Below, in pieces: positions 25,496 to 38,394 of a stretch of 64,000 nt of DNA. This DNA is from Symsagittifera roscoffensis (taxonomy: Eukaryota; Xenacoelomorpha; Acoela; Convolutidae). The notes under the pieces are model-generated. The model saw only the letters and a list, made by a program, of their open reading frames with translations, had not been told where the DNA came from and did not search any database. The position numbers and the translations under genes are program-made. Location of the stretch: NCBI RefSeq assembly GCF_963678635.1, contig NC_087062.1:25626177-25690176 (forward strand), read 5' to 3'. Every line of letters begins with the position of its first letter. Positions within the stretch are counted from its first letter, which is position 1.

Positions 25496-26381
25496 GTGCC
25501 AGTCGGTCATATTTGGAAGTTTGACCTTGAGAAGAGCAGAAAACACTTGATTTTGTAGTGAAATTTAATTTTTCAAAATTTCGAATGGAACATGTCATGC
25601 ACGATTTTCTCGCGATAACTGAAAATCAGAAAAAGAAAAGAGAACAATTTTAGAACAATTGCGGGAAAGTTGTCAGATAAAAACGAGTGGGAAATTGCTA
25701 TTCGCAATTTCCATCATAGTGAACAAGAGTAGAGCTGTCCTATCTGAAATAGAAGACAGAGTATTCCCGAGAGAGTAATTATTCGAACTGGACTAGAGTG
25801 AACCTTCGACGGAAAGGTGGACAGCTTGAGTGTCCCAATGGTCCACATAAAACTTCGTTCTTGAGTTCAAACTTACCCTTACCATTCAAACTGATAAACA
25901 TTGAACTTATCTAGTTACCTTAGTTAATTCTAGAGTTGCTCACCCATTTAATTACTTCCTGTGCTTGAGCGCATCAACATGTGAGTCCTTAATTTAAAAT
26001 TTCTAGAGTGTGTTTTATGATTGTTATGTTGAGGTAAGGCGAGTTTTAGGTTGATCCATCTGAAATGGATCAAAGTTCCACTGTCTAATAAAAAAGCAAC
26101 TTAACGGATTGTTCCGACCCGGTTTTTAACGGCGTTCATGTATTTTGGGTATCTAGAGACCTAAGTATGGGGACGTTTCTAATTCTAGAGTGGGGGGGAT
26201 ATTTTAGTAGTAGCCTTTAAGCTGTAACGGGTCGTAGTCTCATGTCACAAGCGAACCGAATTGGCTCCGACTGATTTGAGGCGGAAAAACACAAGAGATA
26301 GTGTCCCTGACTCCTGAGCCAATAGTTATAGGGCCTATTTTTCTTAAGCCTCATGTGTGACTGTAGTAGACGAATGTTACA
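25496..26381. other. 890-base segment present only in copy A of the duplication
   Basis: The flanking sequences are fused directly in copy B (31858-31894 then 31895 on). The junction shares the four bases TAAT, so the event is an 890-base insertion or deletion with microhomology. No frame or known element was recognised inside. Confidence 0.75.
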
Positions 26382-27019
26382 TAATTTTTGCGATTCGGCT
26401 GATAGCCTTCAAGCCGTATCAACTCGTCGACCCGAAGTTATGAGGACCATTTTGAACTGGATTTGGTAGAGACGGTTAAAAGCACGTGAAGCTCTATCTT
26501 GACGGTAGCCAGTTGTTATAGGATATAGTTTTACTTTCCGTCCTTATGTACTTTCCAGGCGAATGCTACAGAGTTGCTATCTCTCCTGTCAGCCCTTCTA
26601 ATGCGTTACAGTTCTCAATTCAGTTCAGGCCAGTTCAGTTCAGGCCAGTTCAACTCAGTCCAGTTCATTCTGACCATATAGGCAATTTTTTCGTCTGTTT
26701 CGATCAGCTCGGGCTGTGTTCCGTTTCAATTCTTTGTTTCAAATTTATTGGCTTCAGTTTTTATCAAAATATTTGGCCAGTTTAATAATGAAATCAATCT
26801 TTGTTTTAGAGTGTATAACTTCACTTGGCAGTGCGTTCCGGTCTCTTGCTGCTCGATATGCAAAGTACTAATTTCGTACTTTTAGACTGGCTTTCCTCTA
26901 TAAATTTTTGCTGTCGCCTGTCCTGGTGCCTCGTTGGTATCGGTCAAATAATTTTTCGCTTATGGATCATAGCGGTTGTACCCAATCTTGAACATTCGAA
27001 TCATTGTTCCTCGTCTTCT

Positions 27020-27840
27020 ACGGTACTCAAGGGAAGGTAGATATGTTTTTTGCAATCATTCGTTATATCTTAAATCCTGTAACCCAATTACCATTCGTGT
27101 TGCCCGTCAATGAATATTTTCTATCAATGTAAAATGATTCTTTAATCGCGGATGCCATACATGGTTACAATACTGATGAGTTCGAGTAAGATTCTTGTAA
27201 ATTATCAGAAAGATAGGTCTTGTCATTCAGTTTAAAAGACTTCTTGAAAATGGCAATTACTCAGCTGGCCTTTCTTTTCTTCGCAAATATGCGCGGGTCG
27301 AAAGTTTACTATCAATTGTAACTCCCAGATCCTTTTCTTCCTCCGCCTTCTTTAATTGCTTCCCATATAGCCAATCAATTATTGCAGTATGATCGGATTT
27401 CGCATGCGAGATAGTCATTTGGACACACTTGTCGTCGTTGATTTTTAGAAGGCCGTTGTTTGACCACATGGAGATTCTCAAGATCTTATTTGCGGAGTTT
27501 TGACGTCCATGTCTTTATTTAGCTCTCTATAAATTTTTGCATCATCTGCGAACAAGTACATCTTCGACTTGACTGAGGTCCAAGAACGGATCCCTGCGGG
27601 GTACCGCTGTACACCGTTTTCCATTCTGAGTGTGTGTCGCTTATTACCACTCTTTGTCGTTTTTTGAAAGAAAATCCATGGTCCAGCTTAATGTTTTATC
27701 TTTTATTCCATACTGATGTAGTATTCCTACTAACCTTCTTTGTGGCACCGAGTCGAACGCCTTTTTGAATCCAAGTAGACTCTTTCTCCGATATTGATAT
27801 TTCTCGTTCTACTGTCTCCCGTCTATTGTGTGCTGTCTAC
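27020..27840 (-). pseudogene. LINE reverse-transcriptase remnant (copy A)
   Basis: On the minus strand, across frameshifts, the order is that of a CR1/Jockey-type reverse transcriptase: GFKKAFDSVP near 27740, a GTPQGSVLGP block near 27600, the catalytic FADD at about 27540-27551, then WSNNGLLKINDDKC and EEEKDLGVTIDSKL (27257-27481), and finally RTHQYCNHVWHPRL with a LIENI and RAT block near 27080-27190. A deletion after LGP removes the segment before FADD, and frameshifts break the rest. It copies LINE RNA into DNA in active elements; this copy is dead. Confidence 0.75.
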
Positions 27841-28389
27841 TAGCGAAAATCGGTGTTCTGATGTTCGCGGCTTTTTTAATTTTCGTGAAAATCAAAATTG
27901 TTACGTGTCATATACGCTCGATTCAAAATTTTGAAAAAAAATAATTTCGGTGCAAACTGACACGATCACCAATGATCATCAAAATTGGCATATCGTACGG
28001 CAAGCTTTCAAAAAAATAAAATTCGTTTTGCTCTAAATCCGACTGCATTCTGGTCGATTGGCACAAATTAAAAGAGTTTTATATCTTTGATTTGAAATTA
28101 TTCCATTATGTTCGCATTCAAATATTTGGCTTGAGTTCGTTTTTCCTAATAAATTTGTTTATATGATCTTTTAAACATATTTTAATGTTGATAGTTTTAA
28201 GTATTTTGTCTATTAATCTATTATCTATTATATATTTAAATGCGGGCTTGACTATCTCGCCATGTTTAAGCTTTTTCAACGTATTATTTTTGCATGTTTA
28301 AGCTATATCGTATATTGCAATGGTTAAGATTTTTTTTTCGATTTACCAATTTGATTTTAGTGGTTTTTTACCGAGTTTAATTTAAGCAC

Positions 28390-29400
28390 CTCAATATCGA
28401 GTTAGGGGTTGCAAATTTGGCCTCCAATTTTGAATGCCCGAATCATTTTAGTTAACGAGATGAGACGATTTTGGAGATTCTTTCAGAAATTTCATTTAAA
28501 TAAATAATTTACGAAACTTGAAGTTCCCAACTCTGTATTTGGGTGCTGTCAGAGTATTATCAAGGATTGCGAATCTTGCCTCCAAAAATGACTGCTCAAT
28601 TCTTTGTAGTTTTCGAGATATGATGTTTTTTTTTGATTTTTTCAAAAATTTTCAGAAAACTTAAGTTATGACTATTTTTTAAAAATCTGAAATTCCCAAC
28701 ACTGTAGTAAGGTCTTGTCACAGTACTCTCAAGGATTGCGAATTTTGCCTTCAAATATGACTGCTCAAATCTTTGTAGTTTTCGAGATGTGACGTTTTTT
28801 TGTGATTTTTTCGAAACTTTCAGAAAGTTTAAATTAATTATTTTTCAAAATTTGAATTTCCCAACGCTATACTTCGGTGTTGTCAGGTTACTCTGAAGAG
28901 TTGCAAATCTTGCCACATGCGACTGCTAAAAGCGCCTGTTTAAATGCTTTAAGTTTCCGAGATGTGACGTCTTTTGATTTTTTCAAAATTCTCAAAGAAC
29001 TTATCTACAAAGAAATTCAAAAAAATTTGAAACTTCTAACTTGATGAAGATACAACCTTATCGTCAGCGTACACCCAGGCGTCTCAAATCTTGCCTCCTA
29101 ATTAGAATGCTCAAATATCTTAAGTTTTCGAGATAAGACGTTTTATTTCATTTTTTTATTCGGGAAACTTAGGTTTAAAAAATTCTCAAAATTTTGAATT
29201 CCTGACCCTATAGTAGGGTGCTCTCAGTAGTTGCATATCTGGCCTCTAAATTTCTCCAGAGGCCCATTAGGTTTTTGAGATGACGCTTTTAAAATAGAAA
29301 TTAAAAAGTTCGAAATTACCAACCCTGTAATTGGGTGCAGTCAGAGTACACTAAAACTGTTGTTGTTTCCAATATATGCGGTTTTTCAAGAGTTGTCGAG
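28390..29400 (+). repeat. Satellite-like array (copy A)
   Basis: About seven monomers, 155-180 bases each, with the core GTAGTTTTCGAGATGTGACG and the block CTGTAGTTGGGTGCTGTCAG in varied form (cores near 28460, 28610, 28780, 28955, 29125, 29270). The array ends with CACCGGAGGTGCGTTAAACG, which recurs at the end of the array at 38.1 kb. Confidence 0.75.
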
Positions 29401-29764
29401 AATTTTCGAAACACCGGAGGTGCGTTAAACGCTAGTTATTCTTTAAATTGATGATTTTAATGATGTAGTAACTTTGTCTGTTTTAATGAAAATTTCTATT
29501 GCTACTAGTTTGTATTTAGTTAATATACTATACGGAACCAATCTGTAATTTGAACTATTTTCATTTAATTTATACTCTTTAATGTGTTGATGCTGCGGCT
29601 GATTTGTACATGAACAAAGTGTTCTTTCATCTTCTGATGCATATTTAGAGGTGGTGTAGCCCTGTCTAACCTGTCAACAGACCGTTATATGACGAAAGGG
29701 CCCCTTTTATTTGGCCTTCGTAAAGCATTGATTGGTGATTGAACTATACTAATTGTGTTTCTAG

Positions 29765-29935
29765 GTTTTGTTGCAATGTTGGGTCTTCTATGTCTCGTCT
29801 TACTGAGTGGTGCCGCCTTTTCTGGTTTCGCTATTGGTGCTGCTTTTCTCTTCATGAGAGTTGAAAATGATTTCGAGGATTTTTGGAGTTTTTGGACGTC
29901 ACTCAGCTATACATTGTCACTAACCTCAACTACTG
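29765..29935 (+). CDS. K2P potassium channel exon: TM1 and first pore (copy A)
   Basis: The exon is bounded by TTTCTAG before 29765 and GTATGA after 29935. It is 171 bases long and begins and ends in phase 1. It encodes a transmembrane helix ending GAAFLFMRVEN, like the conserved GA-x-IF-x-x-E end of M1 in two-pore-domain channels, then a pore helix (FWSFWTSLSYTLSLTS) and the start of a selectivity filter (TTG). It ends inside the first glycine codon of the filter, the known conserved phase-1 intron position in K2P genes. The next coding exon is at 40250. K2P channels carry background potassium current across the plasma membrane. The N-terminal exon upstream was not found. A near-identical exon lies at 35252. 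Naming a subfamily is not possible. Confidence 0.75.
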
Positions 29936-30149
29936 GTATGAATAAATGTCCCATTCTTTTTTACCTTACTATAGAGGAGAGAAGGCGGTTTACCTTACCT
30001 ACCGCCCCCTCTCCCTCAATTCTGGTTGCCAAATTTTTACATAGGTCCCCCCTTTGGTATAACTTTAGACATCCATGTTTGGCGCCAGTATAACTTATTT
30101 CGAGGGGGGAGCGCGCGCCGAAAAAACGCAATTTTTTGGTCGAAATTTA

Positions 30150-31030
30150 CCACAAAGTGCTAAGTTTTACTTGAGTAGCGTTAGTTTACTTTAAGTATTT
30201 TTGAAATGGAATCAAAATTTTGAAAAATTCAAACAACTGCAATTTTTTTGATTTTTTTGCTTGCTGTGCAGAAATTTTTCGGCAAAGTAGGGTCTTTATA
30301 TATTTACAGAAAATTCGGAAAATCAAATTGGTCGACCTATAAAAAAGTCGCAAAATTTTCAAATTGTTTTCGAAAAACCACCACCCCCCTAGAAAACTGT
30401 GCACGCCACTGGGTACCACAAATAATCATTGGACTTGTTGTAGTGACATATCATATTGAAACCCTTACAGTCGTGATTTGAATCACATTAAAAAATTTCA
30501 AAATTTTTTTCCCCGTGTCGAGAAAAACCGGTTTTAACTTTCTGATCTTTCGTTTTATTTCGAGAGAATAAAGCAAGCGAGCAGTCTTATTTTAACTGCT
30601 TAAAAGCTTACAATAGCTTAAATTAAAATATAAAAACTTAGTTTTACTTGAGTAACGTTAGTTTACTTTGAGTATTTTCTCGCCTTTTTGGAATCAAAAT
30701 TTTTGAAAAATTTAAAAAACAGCATTTTTTTTTATTATTTTGCCTGCGGTGCAGAAATTTTTTTGACAAAATAGGGTCTTTATATATCAACGGAATTTTT
30801 TTTTTTCTTTTTTCAAGTAACTTTTCTGAAAAAAATTGTTTTTCACTTGCTAATTTTACTATGGCTGCCGAATATACCTAATCCCCAGTTTTTTGTTCAG
30901 CTCCTTTTATCACGCCGAAAAAAAACGACAATAGCATGAAAAAACTCAGTTGAATTTTTTTAAAGACTATGGTCGGAACATTCTGTGCTGTTTGCTCATT
31001 AGCTGGCTATCCTTGCTGAATATAAATTTA
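30150..31030 (+). repeat. AT-rich dispersed repeat (copy A), with internal duplication
   Basis: A segment with two related halves about 490 bases apart; both contain TTACTTGAGTA-CGTTAGTTTAC and GCAGAAATTTTT-G-CAAA-TAGGG. It recurs in the same orientation at 35640-36500 and inverted at 38395-39070. It ends near AAGACTATGGTCGGAACATT. Confidence 0.75.
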
Positions 31031-32499
31031 GTTTCATAAATCATTTTCTCCGGAAAGTCAACATAATAAGAAAATATCTAGAACAAAGATGTGCAATATT
31101 TAACATGTTGATTCTTAGTCTTATTTGAAGCTGAAAATTTTAATGTGATTAGTTTCCATGTTGCTTGACTGGAAGTTTTTTGACAAGTTTATCCTTTTTG
31201 AAAAAGGTAAATTAAATGCTTGTCAGCTGTTGAAACACTAAAAAAATAAAGATTGTGAATATAATAAAAAAGCTGCTTTGTTGAAAAATCAGTAAAAATG
31301 GAAAAATATTCATCACGATACATCACGGTGTATCTTCATATGAAGTATTAACTATCGAAAAATTATTGTTAAAGATTTAATATGCATAATTTTTAGTGAA
31401 GAGTACCCTGTGATAACATATGACAGCTTTCAATGAAAAACTTATTTTTTTGACAGTTTCCTTGATAGTTATCTATCTAATAATTACGTGTGCCAAAATC
31501 TCCCAATCTTCATCTTCTCTTATATATTTTAATGCGGGCTTCACTATCTAGCCATGTTTGAGCTTTTTCAACGTATTATTTTTGCATGTTTAACGAAAGA
31601 ATTTTTTCACGTTTAAGCTAAATAACGTATTTTTTCACGTATATTGCAATGGTTAAGTAATTTATTTTCGAGTTTGATTTCATTGGATTTATTCATTAGA
31701 ACCTGGATTTATTCTCCATCGGTATGTACTTCAGTTTTACATATTCGGGTGATTTTCTCTAATGTACAGAAGCAATAGTTAAATAGCAATTTAATAGTGA
31801 TAATGTATCTACCCCATTTTTAGGAGTGACCTCGTGGTCTGGGGATACTGACACCCAGCCATGAATGCTCTATTTTGCATGCAACTTAGCTAATTTTTGC
31901 GATTCGGCTGATAGCCTTCAAGCCGTATCAACTCGTCGACCCGAAGTTATGAGGACCATTTTGAACTGGATTTGGTAGAGACGGTTAAAAGCACGTGAAG
32001 CTCTATCTTGACGGTAGCCAGTTGTTATAGGATATAGTTTTACTTTTCGTCCTTATGTACTTTCCAGGCGAATGCTACAGAGTTGCTATCTCTCCTGTCA
32101 GCCCTTCTAATGCGTTACAGTTCTCAATTCAGTTCAGGCCAGTTCAACTCAGTCCAGTTCATTCTGACCATATAGGCAATTTTTTCGTCTGTTTCGATCA
32201 GCTCGGGCTGTGTTCCGTTTCAATTCTTTGTTTCAAATTTATTGGCTTCAGTTTTTATCAAAATATTTGGCCAGTTTAATAATGAAATCAATCTTTGTTT
32301 TAGAGTGTATAACTTCACTTGGCAGTGCGTTCCGGTCTCTTGCTGCTCGATATGCAAAGTAATAATTTCGTACTTTTAGACTGGCTTTCCTCTATAAATT
32401 TTTGCTGTCGCCTGTCCTGGTGCCTCGTTGGTATCGGTCAAATAATTTTTCGCTTATGGATCATAGCGGTTGTACCCAATCTTGAACATTCGAATCATT

Positions 32500-33340
32500 G
32501 TTCCTCGTCTTCTACGGTACTCAAGGGAAGGTAGATATGTTTTTTGCAATCATTCGTTATATCTTAAATCCTGTAACCCAATTACCATTCGTGTTGCCCG
32601 TCAATGAATATTTTCTATCAATGTAAAATGATTCTTTAATCGCGGATGCCATACATGGTTACAATACTGATGAGTTCGAGTAAGATTCTTGTAAATTATC
32701 AGAAAGATAGGTCTTGTCATTCAGTTTAAAAGACTTCTTGAAAATGGCAATTACTCAGCTGGCCTTTCTTTTCTTCGCAAATATGCGCGGGTCGAAAGTT
32801 TACTATCAATTGTAACTCCCAGATCCTTTTCTTCCTCCACCTTCTTTAATTGCTTCCCATATAGCCAATCAATTATTGCAGTATGATCGGATTTCGCATG
32901 CGAGATAGTCATTTGGACACACTTGTCGTCGTTGATTTTTAGAAGGCCGTTGTTTGACCACATGGAGATTCTCAAGATCTTATTTGCGGAGTTTTGACGT
33001 CCATGTCGTTATTTAGCTCTATAAATTTTTGCATCATCTGCGAACAAGTACATCTTCGACTTGACTGAGGTCCAAGAACGGATCCCTGCGGGGTACCGCT
33101 GTACACCGTTTTCCATTCTGAGTGTGTGTCGCTTATTACCACTCTTTGTCGTTTTTTGAAAGAAAATCCATGGTCCAGCTTAATGTTTTATCTTTTATTC
33201 CATACTGATGTAGTATTCCTACTAACCTTCTTTGTGGCACCGAGTCGAACGCCTTTTTGAATCCAAGTAGACTCTTTCTCCGATATTGATATTTCTCGTT
33301 CTACTGTCTCCCGTCTATTGTGTGTTGTCTACTAGCGAAA
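32500..33340 (-). pseudogene. LINE reverse-transcriptase remnant (copy B)
   Basis: Same remnant as at 27020-27840, carried by copy B of the tandem duplication, with one amino-acid change in the LKK-A/V-EEEKD segment and a 4-base difference near 33010. Confidence 0.75.
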
Positions 33341-33899
33341 ATCGGTGTTCTGATGTTCGCGGCTGTCTTAATTTTCGTGAAAATCAAAATTGTTACGTGT
33401 CATATACGCTCGATTCAAAATTTTGAAAAAAAATAATTTCGGTGCAAACTGACACGATCACCATTGATCATCAAAATTGGCATATCGTACGGCAAGCTTT
33501 CAAAAAAATAAAATTCGTTTTGCTCTAAATCCGACTGCATTCTGGTCGATTGGCACAAATTAAAAGAGTTTTATATCTTTGATTTGAAATTATTCCATTA
33601 TGTTCGCATTCAAATATTTGGCTTGAGTTCGTTTTTCCTAATAAATTTGTTTATATGATCTTTTAAACATATTTTAATGTTGATAGTTTTAAGTATTTTG
33701 TCTATTAATCTATTATCTATTATATATTTAAATGCTTGACTATCTCGCCATGTTTAAGCTTTTTCAACGTATTATTTTTGCATGTTTAAGCTATATCGTA
33801 TATTGCAATGGTTAAGATTTTTTTTTCGATTTACCAATTTGATTTTAGTGGTTTTTTACCGAGTTTAATTTAAGCACCTCAATATCGAGTTAGGGGTTG

Positions 33900-34880
33900 C
33901 AAATTTGGCCTCCAATTTTGAATGCCCGAATCATTTTAGTTAACGAGATGAGACGATTTTGGAGATTCTTTCAGAAATTTCATTTAAATAAATAATTTAC
34001 GAAACTTGAAGTTCCCAACTCTGTATTTGGGTGCTGTCAGAGTATTATCAAGGATTGCGAATCTTGCCTCCAAAAATGACTGCTCAATTCTTTGTAGTTT
34101 TCGAGATATGATGTTTTTTTTTGATTTTTTCAAAAATTTTCAGAAAACTTAAGTTATGACTATTTTTTAAAATCTGAAATTCCCAACACTGTAGTAAGGT
34201 CTTGTCACAGTACTCTCAAGGATTGCGAATTTTGCCTTCAAATATGACTGCTCAAATCTTTGTAGTTTTCGAGATGTGACGTTTTTTTGTGATTTTTTCG
34301 AAACTTTCAGAAAGTTTAAATTAATTATTTTTCAAAATTTGAATTTCCCAACGCTATACTTCGGTGTTGTCAGGTTACTCTGAAGAGTTGCAAATCTTGC
34401 CACATGCGACTGCTAAATGCGCCTGTTTAAATGCTTTAAGTTTCCGAGATGTGACGTCTTTTGATTTTTTCAAAATTCTCAAAGAACTTATCTACAAAGA
34501 AATTCAAAAAAATTTGAAACTTCTAACTTGATGAAGATACAACCTTATCGTCAGCGTACACCCAGGCGTCTCAAATCTTGCCTCCTAATTAGAATGCTCA
34601 AATATCTTAAGTTTTCGAGATAAGACGTTTTATTTCAATTTTTTATTCGGGAAACTTAGGTTTAAAAAATTCTCAAAATTTTGAATTCCTGACCCTATAG
34701 TAGGGTGCTCTCAGTGGTTGCATATCTGGCCTCTAAATTTCTCCAGAGGCCCATTAGGTTTTTGAGATGACGCTTTTAAAATAGAAATTAAAAAGTTCGA
34801 AATTACCAACCCTGTAATTGGGTGCAGTCAGAGTACACTAAAACTGTTGTTGTTTCCAATATATGCGGTTTTTCAAGAGT
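33900..34880 (+). repeat. Satellite-like array (copy B)
   Basis: Copy of the array at 28390-29400 within the duplicated unit. Confidence 0.75.
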
Positions 34881-35251
34881 TGTCGAGAATTTTCGAAACA
34901 CCGGAGGTGCGTTAAACGCTAGTTATTCTTTAAATTGATGATTTTAATGATGTAGTAACTTTGTCATTTTTAATGAAAATTTCTATTGCTACTAGTTTGT
35001 ATTTAGTTAATATACTATACGGAACCAATCTGTAATTTGAACTATTTTCATTTAATTTATACTCTTTAATGTGTTGATGCTGCGGCTGATTTGTACATGA
35101 ACAAAGTGTTCTTTCATCTTCTGATGCATATTTAGAGGTGGTGTAGCCCTGTCTAACCTGTCAACAGACCGTTATATGACGAAAGGGCCCCTTTTATTTG
35201 GCCTTCGTAAAGCATTGATTGGTGATTGAACTATACTAATTGTGTTTCTAG

Positions 35252-35422
35252 GTTTTGTTGCAATGTTGGGTCTTCTATGTCTCGTCTTACTGAGTGGTGC
35301 CGCCTTTTCTGGTTTCGCTATTGGTGCTGCTTTTCTCTTCATGAGAGTTGAAAATGATTTCGAGGAATTTTGGAGTTTTTGGACGTCACTCAGCTATACA
35401 TTGTCACTAACCTCAACTACTG
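35252..35422 (+). CDS. K2P potassium channel exon: TM1 and first pore (copy B)
   Basis: This is the duplicated counterpart of 29765-29935. It has the same length, splice sites and phases and differs by one conservative residue (FEEFW instead of FEDFW). Because the exon is symmetric (phase 1-1), either copy can be joined to 40250 without a frame change. Including both would give a subunit with an extra M1-pore unit; that is possible on paper but unlikely. The copy nearest the last exon is this one, 4.8 kb upstream. If the tandem duplication is an assembly error, only one of the two exons exists. Confidence 0.7.
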
Positions 35423-35639
35423 GTATGAATAAATTTCCCATTCTTTTTTACCTTACTATAGAGGAGAGAAGGCGGTTTACCTTACCTACCGCCCCCTCTC
35501 CCTCAATTCTGGTTGCCAAATTTTTACATAGGTCCCCCCTTTGGTATAACTTTAGACATCCATGTTTGGCGCCAGTATAACTTATTTCGAGGGGGGAGCG
35601 CGCGCCGAAAAAACGCAATTTTTTGGTCGAAATTTACCA

Positions 35640-36500
35640 CAAAGTGCTAAGTTTTACTTGAGTAGCGTTAGTTTACTTTAAGTATTTTTGAAATGGAATC
35701 AAAATTTTGAAAAATTCAAACAACTGCAATTTTTTTGATTTTTTTGCTTGCTGTGCAGAAATTTTTCGGCAAAGTAGGGTCTTTATATATTTACAGAAAA
35801 TTCGGAAAATCAAATTGGTCGACCTATAAAAAAGTCGCAAAATTTTCAAATTGTTTTCGAAAAACCACCACCCCCCTAGAAACCTGTGCACGCCACTGGG
35901 TACCACAAATAATCATTGGACTTGTTGTAGTGACATATCATATTGAAACCCTTACAGTCGTGATTTGAATCACATTAAAAAATTTCAAAATTTTTTTCCC
36001 CGTGTCGAGAAAAACCGGTTTTAACTTTCTGATCTTTCGTTTTATTTCGAGAGAATAAAGCAAGCGAGCAGTCTTATTTTAACTGCTTAAAAGCTTACAA
36101 TAGCTTAAATTAAAATATAAAAACTTAGTTTTACTTGAGTAACGTTAGTTTACTTTGAGTATTTTCTCGCCTTTTTGGAATCAAAATTTTTGAAAAATTT
36201 AAAAAACAGCATTTTTTTTTTATTATTTTGCCTGCGGTGCAGAAATTTTTTGACAAAATAGGGTCTTTATATATTAACGGAATTTTTTTTTTCATTTTTC
36301 AAGTAACTTTTCTGAAAAAAATTGTTTTTCACTTGCTAATTTTACTATGGCTGCCGAATATACCTAATCCCCAGTTTTTTGTTCAGCTCCTTTTATCACG
36401 CCGAAAAAAAACGACAATAGCATGAAAAAACTCAGTTGAATTTTTTTAAAGACTATGGTCGGAACATTCTGTGCTGTTTGCTCATTAGCTGGCTATCCTT
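35640..36500 (+). repeat. AT-rich dispersed repeat (copy B)
   Basis: Copy of 30150-31030 in the duplicated unit; it lies in the intron between the channel exons at 35252 and 40250. Confidence 0.75.
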
Positions 36501-37154
36501 GCTGAATATAAATTTAGTTTCATAAATCATTTTCTCCGGAAAGTCAACATAATAAGAAAATATCTAGAACAAAGATGTGCAATATTTAACATGTTGATTC
36601 TTAGTCTTATTTGAAGCTGAAAATTTTAATGTGATTAGTTTCCATGTTGCTTGACTGGAAGTTTTTTGACAAGTTTATCCTTTTTGAAAAAGGTAAATTA
36701 AATGCTTGTCAGCTGTTGAAACACTAAAAAAATAAAGATTGTGAATATAATAAAAAAGCTGCTTTGTTGAAAAATCAGTAAAAATGGAAAAATATTCATC
36801 ACGATACATCACGGTGTATCTTCATATGAAGTATTAACTATCGAAAAATTATTGTTAAAGATTTAATATGCATAATTTTTAGTGAAGAGTACCCTGTGAT
36901 AACATATGACAGCTTTCAATGAAAAACTTATTTTTTTGACAGTTTCCTTGATAGTTATCTATCTAATAATTACGTGTGCCAAAATCTCCCAATCTTCATC
37001 TTCTCTTATATATTTTAATGCGGGCTTCACTATCTAGCCATGTTTGAGCTTTTTCAACGTATTATTTTTGCATGTTTAACGAAAGAATTTTTTCACGTTT
37101 AAACTAAATCGTATATTGCAATGGTTAAGTAATTTATTTTCGAGTTTGATTTCA

Positions 37155-38110
37155 GTTGAGTTTTTCAAACAAGTTTGCAAAAAGCAACCCAATTGTGGGA
37201 TGCTTTCAGGGTGTCCAGGGGCTGCGAACTTGGCCTCCAATTACGAATGCTTAAATCTTTTTAGTGTACGAGATAAGACAATTTTTGTGATTTTTTCAAA
37301 AATTTTCAGAAAACTCAAATTACAAATTTTTTTTACAACACTTGAAATTACGAACACTGTATTTGGATGATGTCAGAGTATTCTGGGTGATGTCAGAGTA
37401 TTCTCAAAGATTGCGTATCTTGCCTCCAAATATGACTGCTCAAATCCTTGTAGTTTGCGAGTTATGACGTGTTTTATGATTTTTTAAAAAAATTTTCAGA
37501 AAACTTGGATTTCGAAAAATTCAAAATGGAAACTTTCAACCTTGTAGTTGGGTACTTTAAGTTCCTAATTACAACTCTTGCGTTCGAACGCGACTGCTCA
37601 AATGCTCTTAGTTTCCGAGATATGATTTTTGTTGTCTTTTTTTAAATCGTTGAAAGAACTTGAAAGCTCTCATCTTTATAGTGAGGCTCTGTCAGAGTAC
37701 TCTCAGGAGTTAGCGGTCTTGCTTCCAAATCTGACTGCTCAAATATCCGTAGTTTCCGAGTTCGACGTTTTTTTATGGTTTCAAAAATTTCAGAAAACCT
37801 AAATTTAGTTTTTTTTTCTTCAAAATTTGAATTTCCTAACCCTGTAGTTAGGGGATGTTAGGAAACTCTCAGAGGTCGCCAATCTTGCTTTCTATTATGG
37901 CTGCTCAAATCTGTGTAGTCTCGAAATATGTCGTTTTTTAATGGTTTTTGTCAAAAAAGTTCAGAAAACTCAAATTAATTTTTTTCAAGATGTTTCCGAG
38001 ATGTGACGTTTTTTAATTCGTTTTAAAATTTTTCAAAGAACAGTTAAAGAATGCAGATTTTATTCCCAATATATGCCGTTTTTATGAGTTGTTAAAAATT
38101 CGAAGCACCG
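37155..38110 (+). repeat. Satellite-like array, third locus
   Basis: About six monomers of the same ~160-base family follow copy B directly. The end motif CACCGGAGGTGC at about 38105 matches that at 29413. Confidence 0.75.
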
Positions 38111-38394
38111 GAGGTGCTTTACACGCTAGCTCATATTTAAATGCTTCTACCACTGTCTCCTCATGTTTAAGCTAACAATATTTCTCTCGCTTAAGTTTTG
38201 CAGGTTTAAGCTATATCATATAATGCAATGATTGAGAATTCTTTCAATTTTCCGCTTATCAATGCAAGCGATTTGCTTCTCGTGGCACGATGTTTTCGTA
38301 TTTCTTTCAATAGCAAAAACAGCGAAGGTCAAATAAAATAGCAAACACGTGTAAAGTACAATACACGTAAGTATGAGTTAATAACACATAAAGA

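Larger units (their letters stand above)
26382..31681. repeat. Tandem duplication, copy A
   Basis: Matches 31891-37153 with an offset that drifts from 5509 to 5472 bases through small insertions and deletions. The first is a 15-base minisatellite unit (TTCAGGCCAGTTCAG type) near 26630. Substitutions are sparse. The unit holds a LINE reverse-transcriptase remnant, a satellite-like array, one potassium-channel exon and an AT-rich repeat. Confidence 0.95.
31858..37153. repeat. Tandem duplication, copy B
   Basis: Second copy of the unit at 26382-31681, preceded by 37 bases that match the sequence after the N gap. The segment 31682-31857 between the copies has no counterpart visible in the window; its partner may lie in the gap. 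Identity with copy A ends at 37153. Confidence 0.95.
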
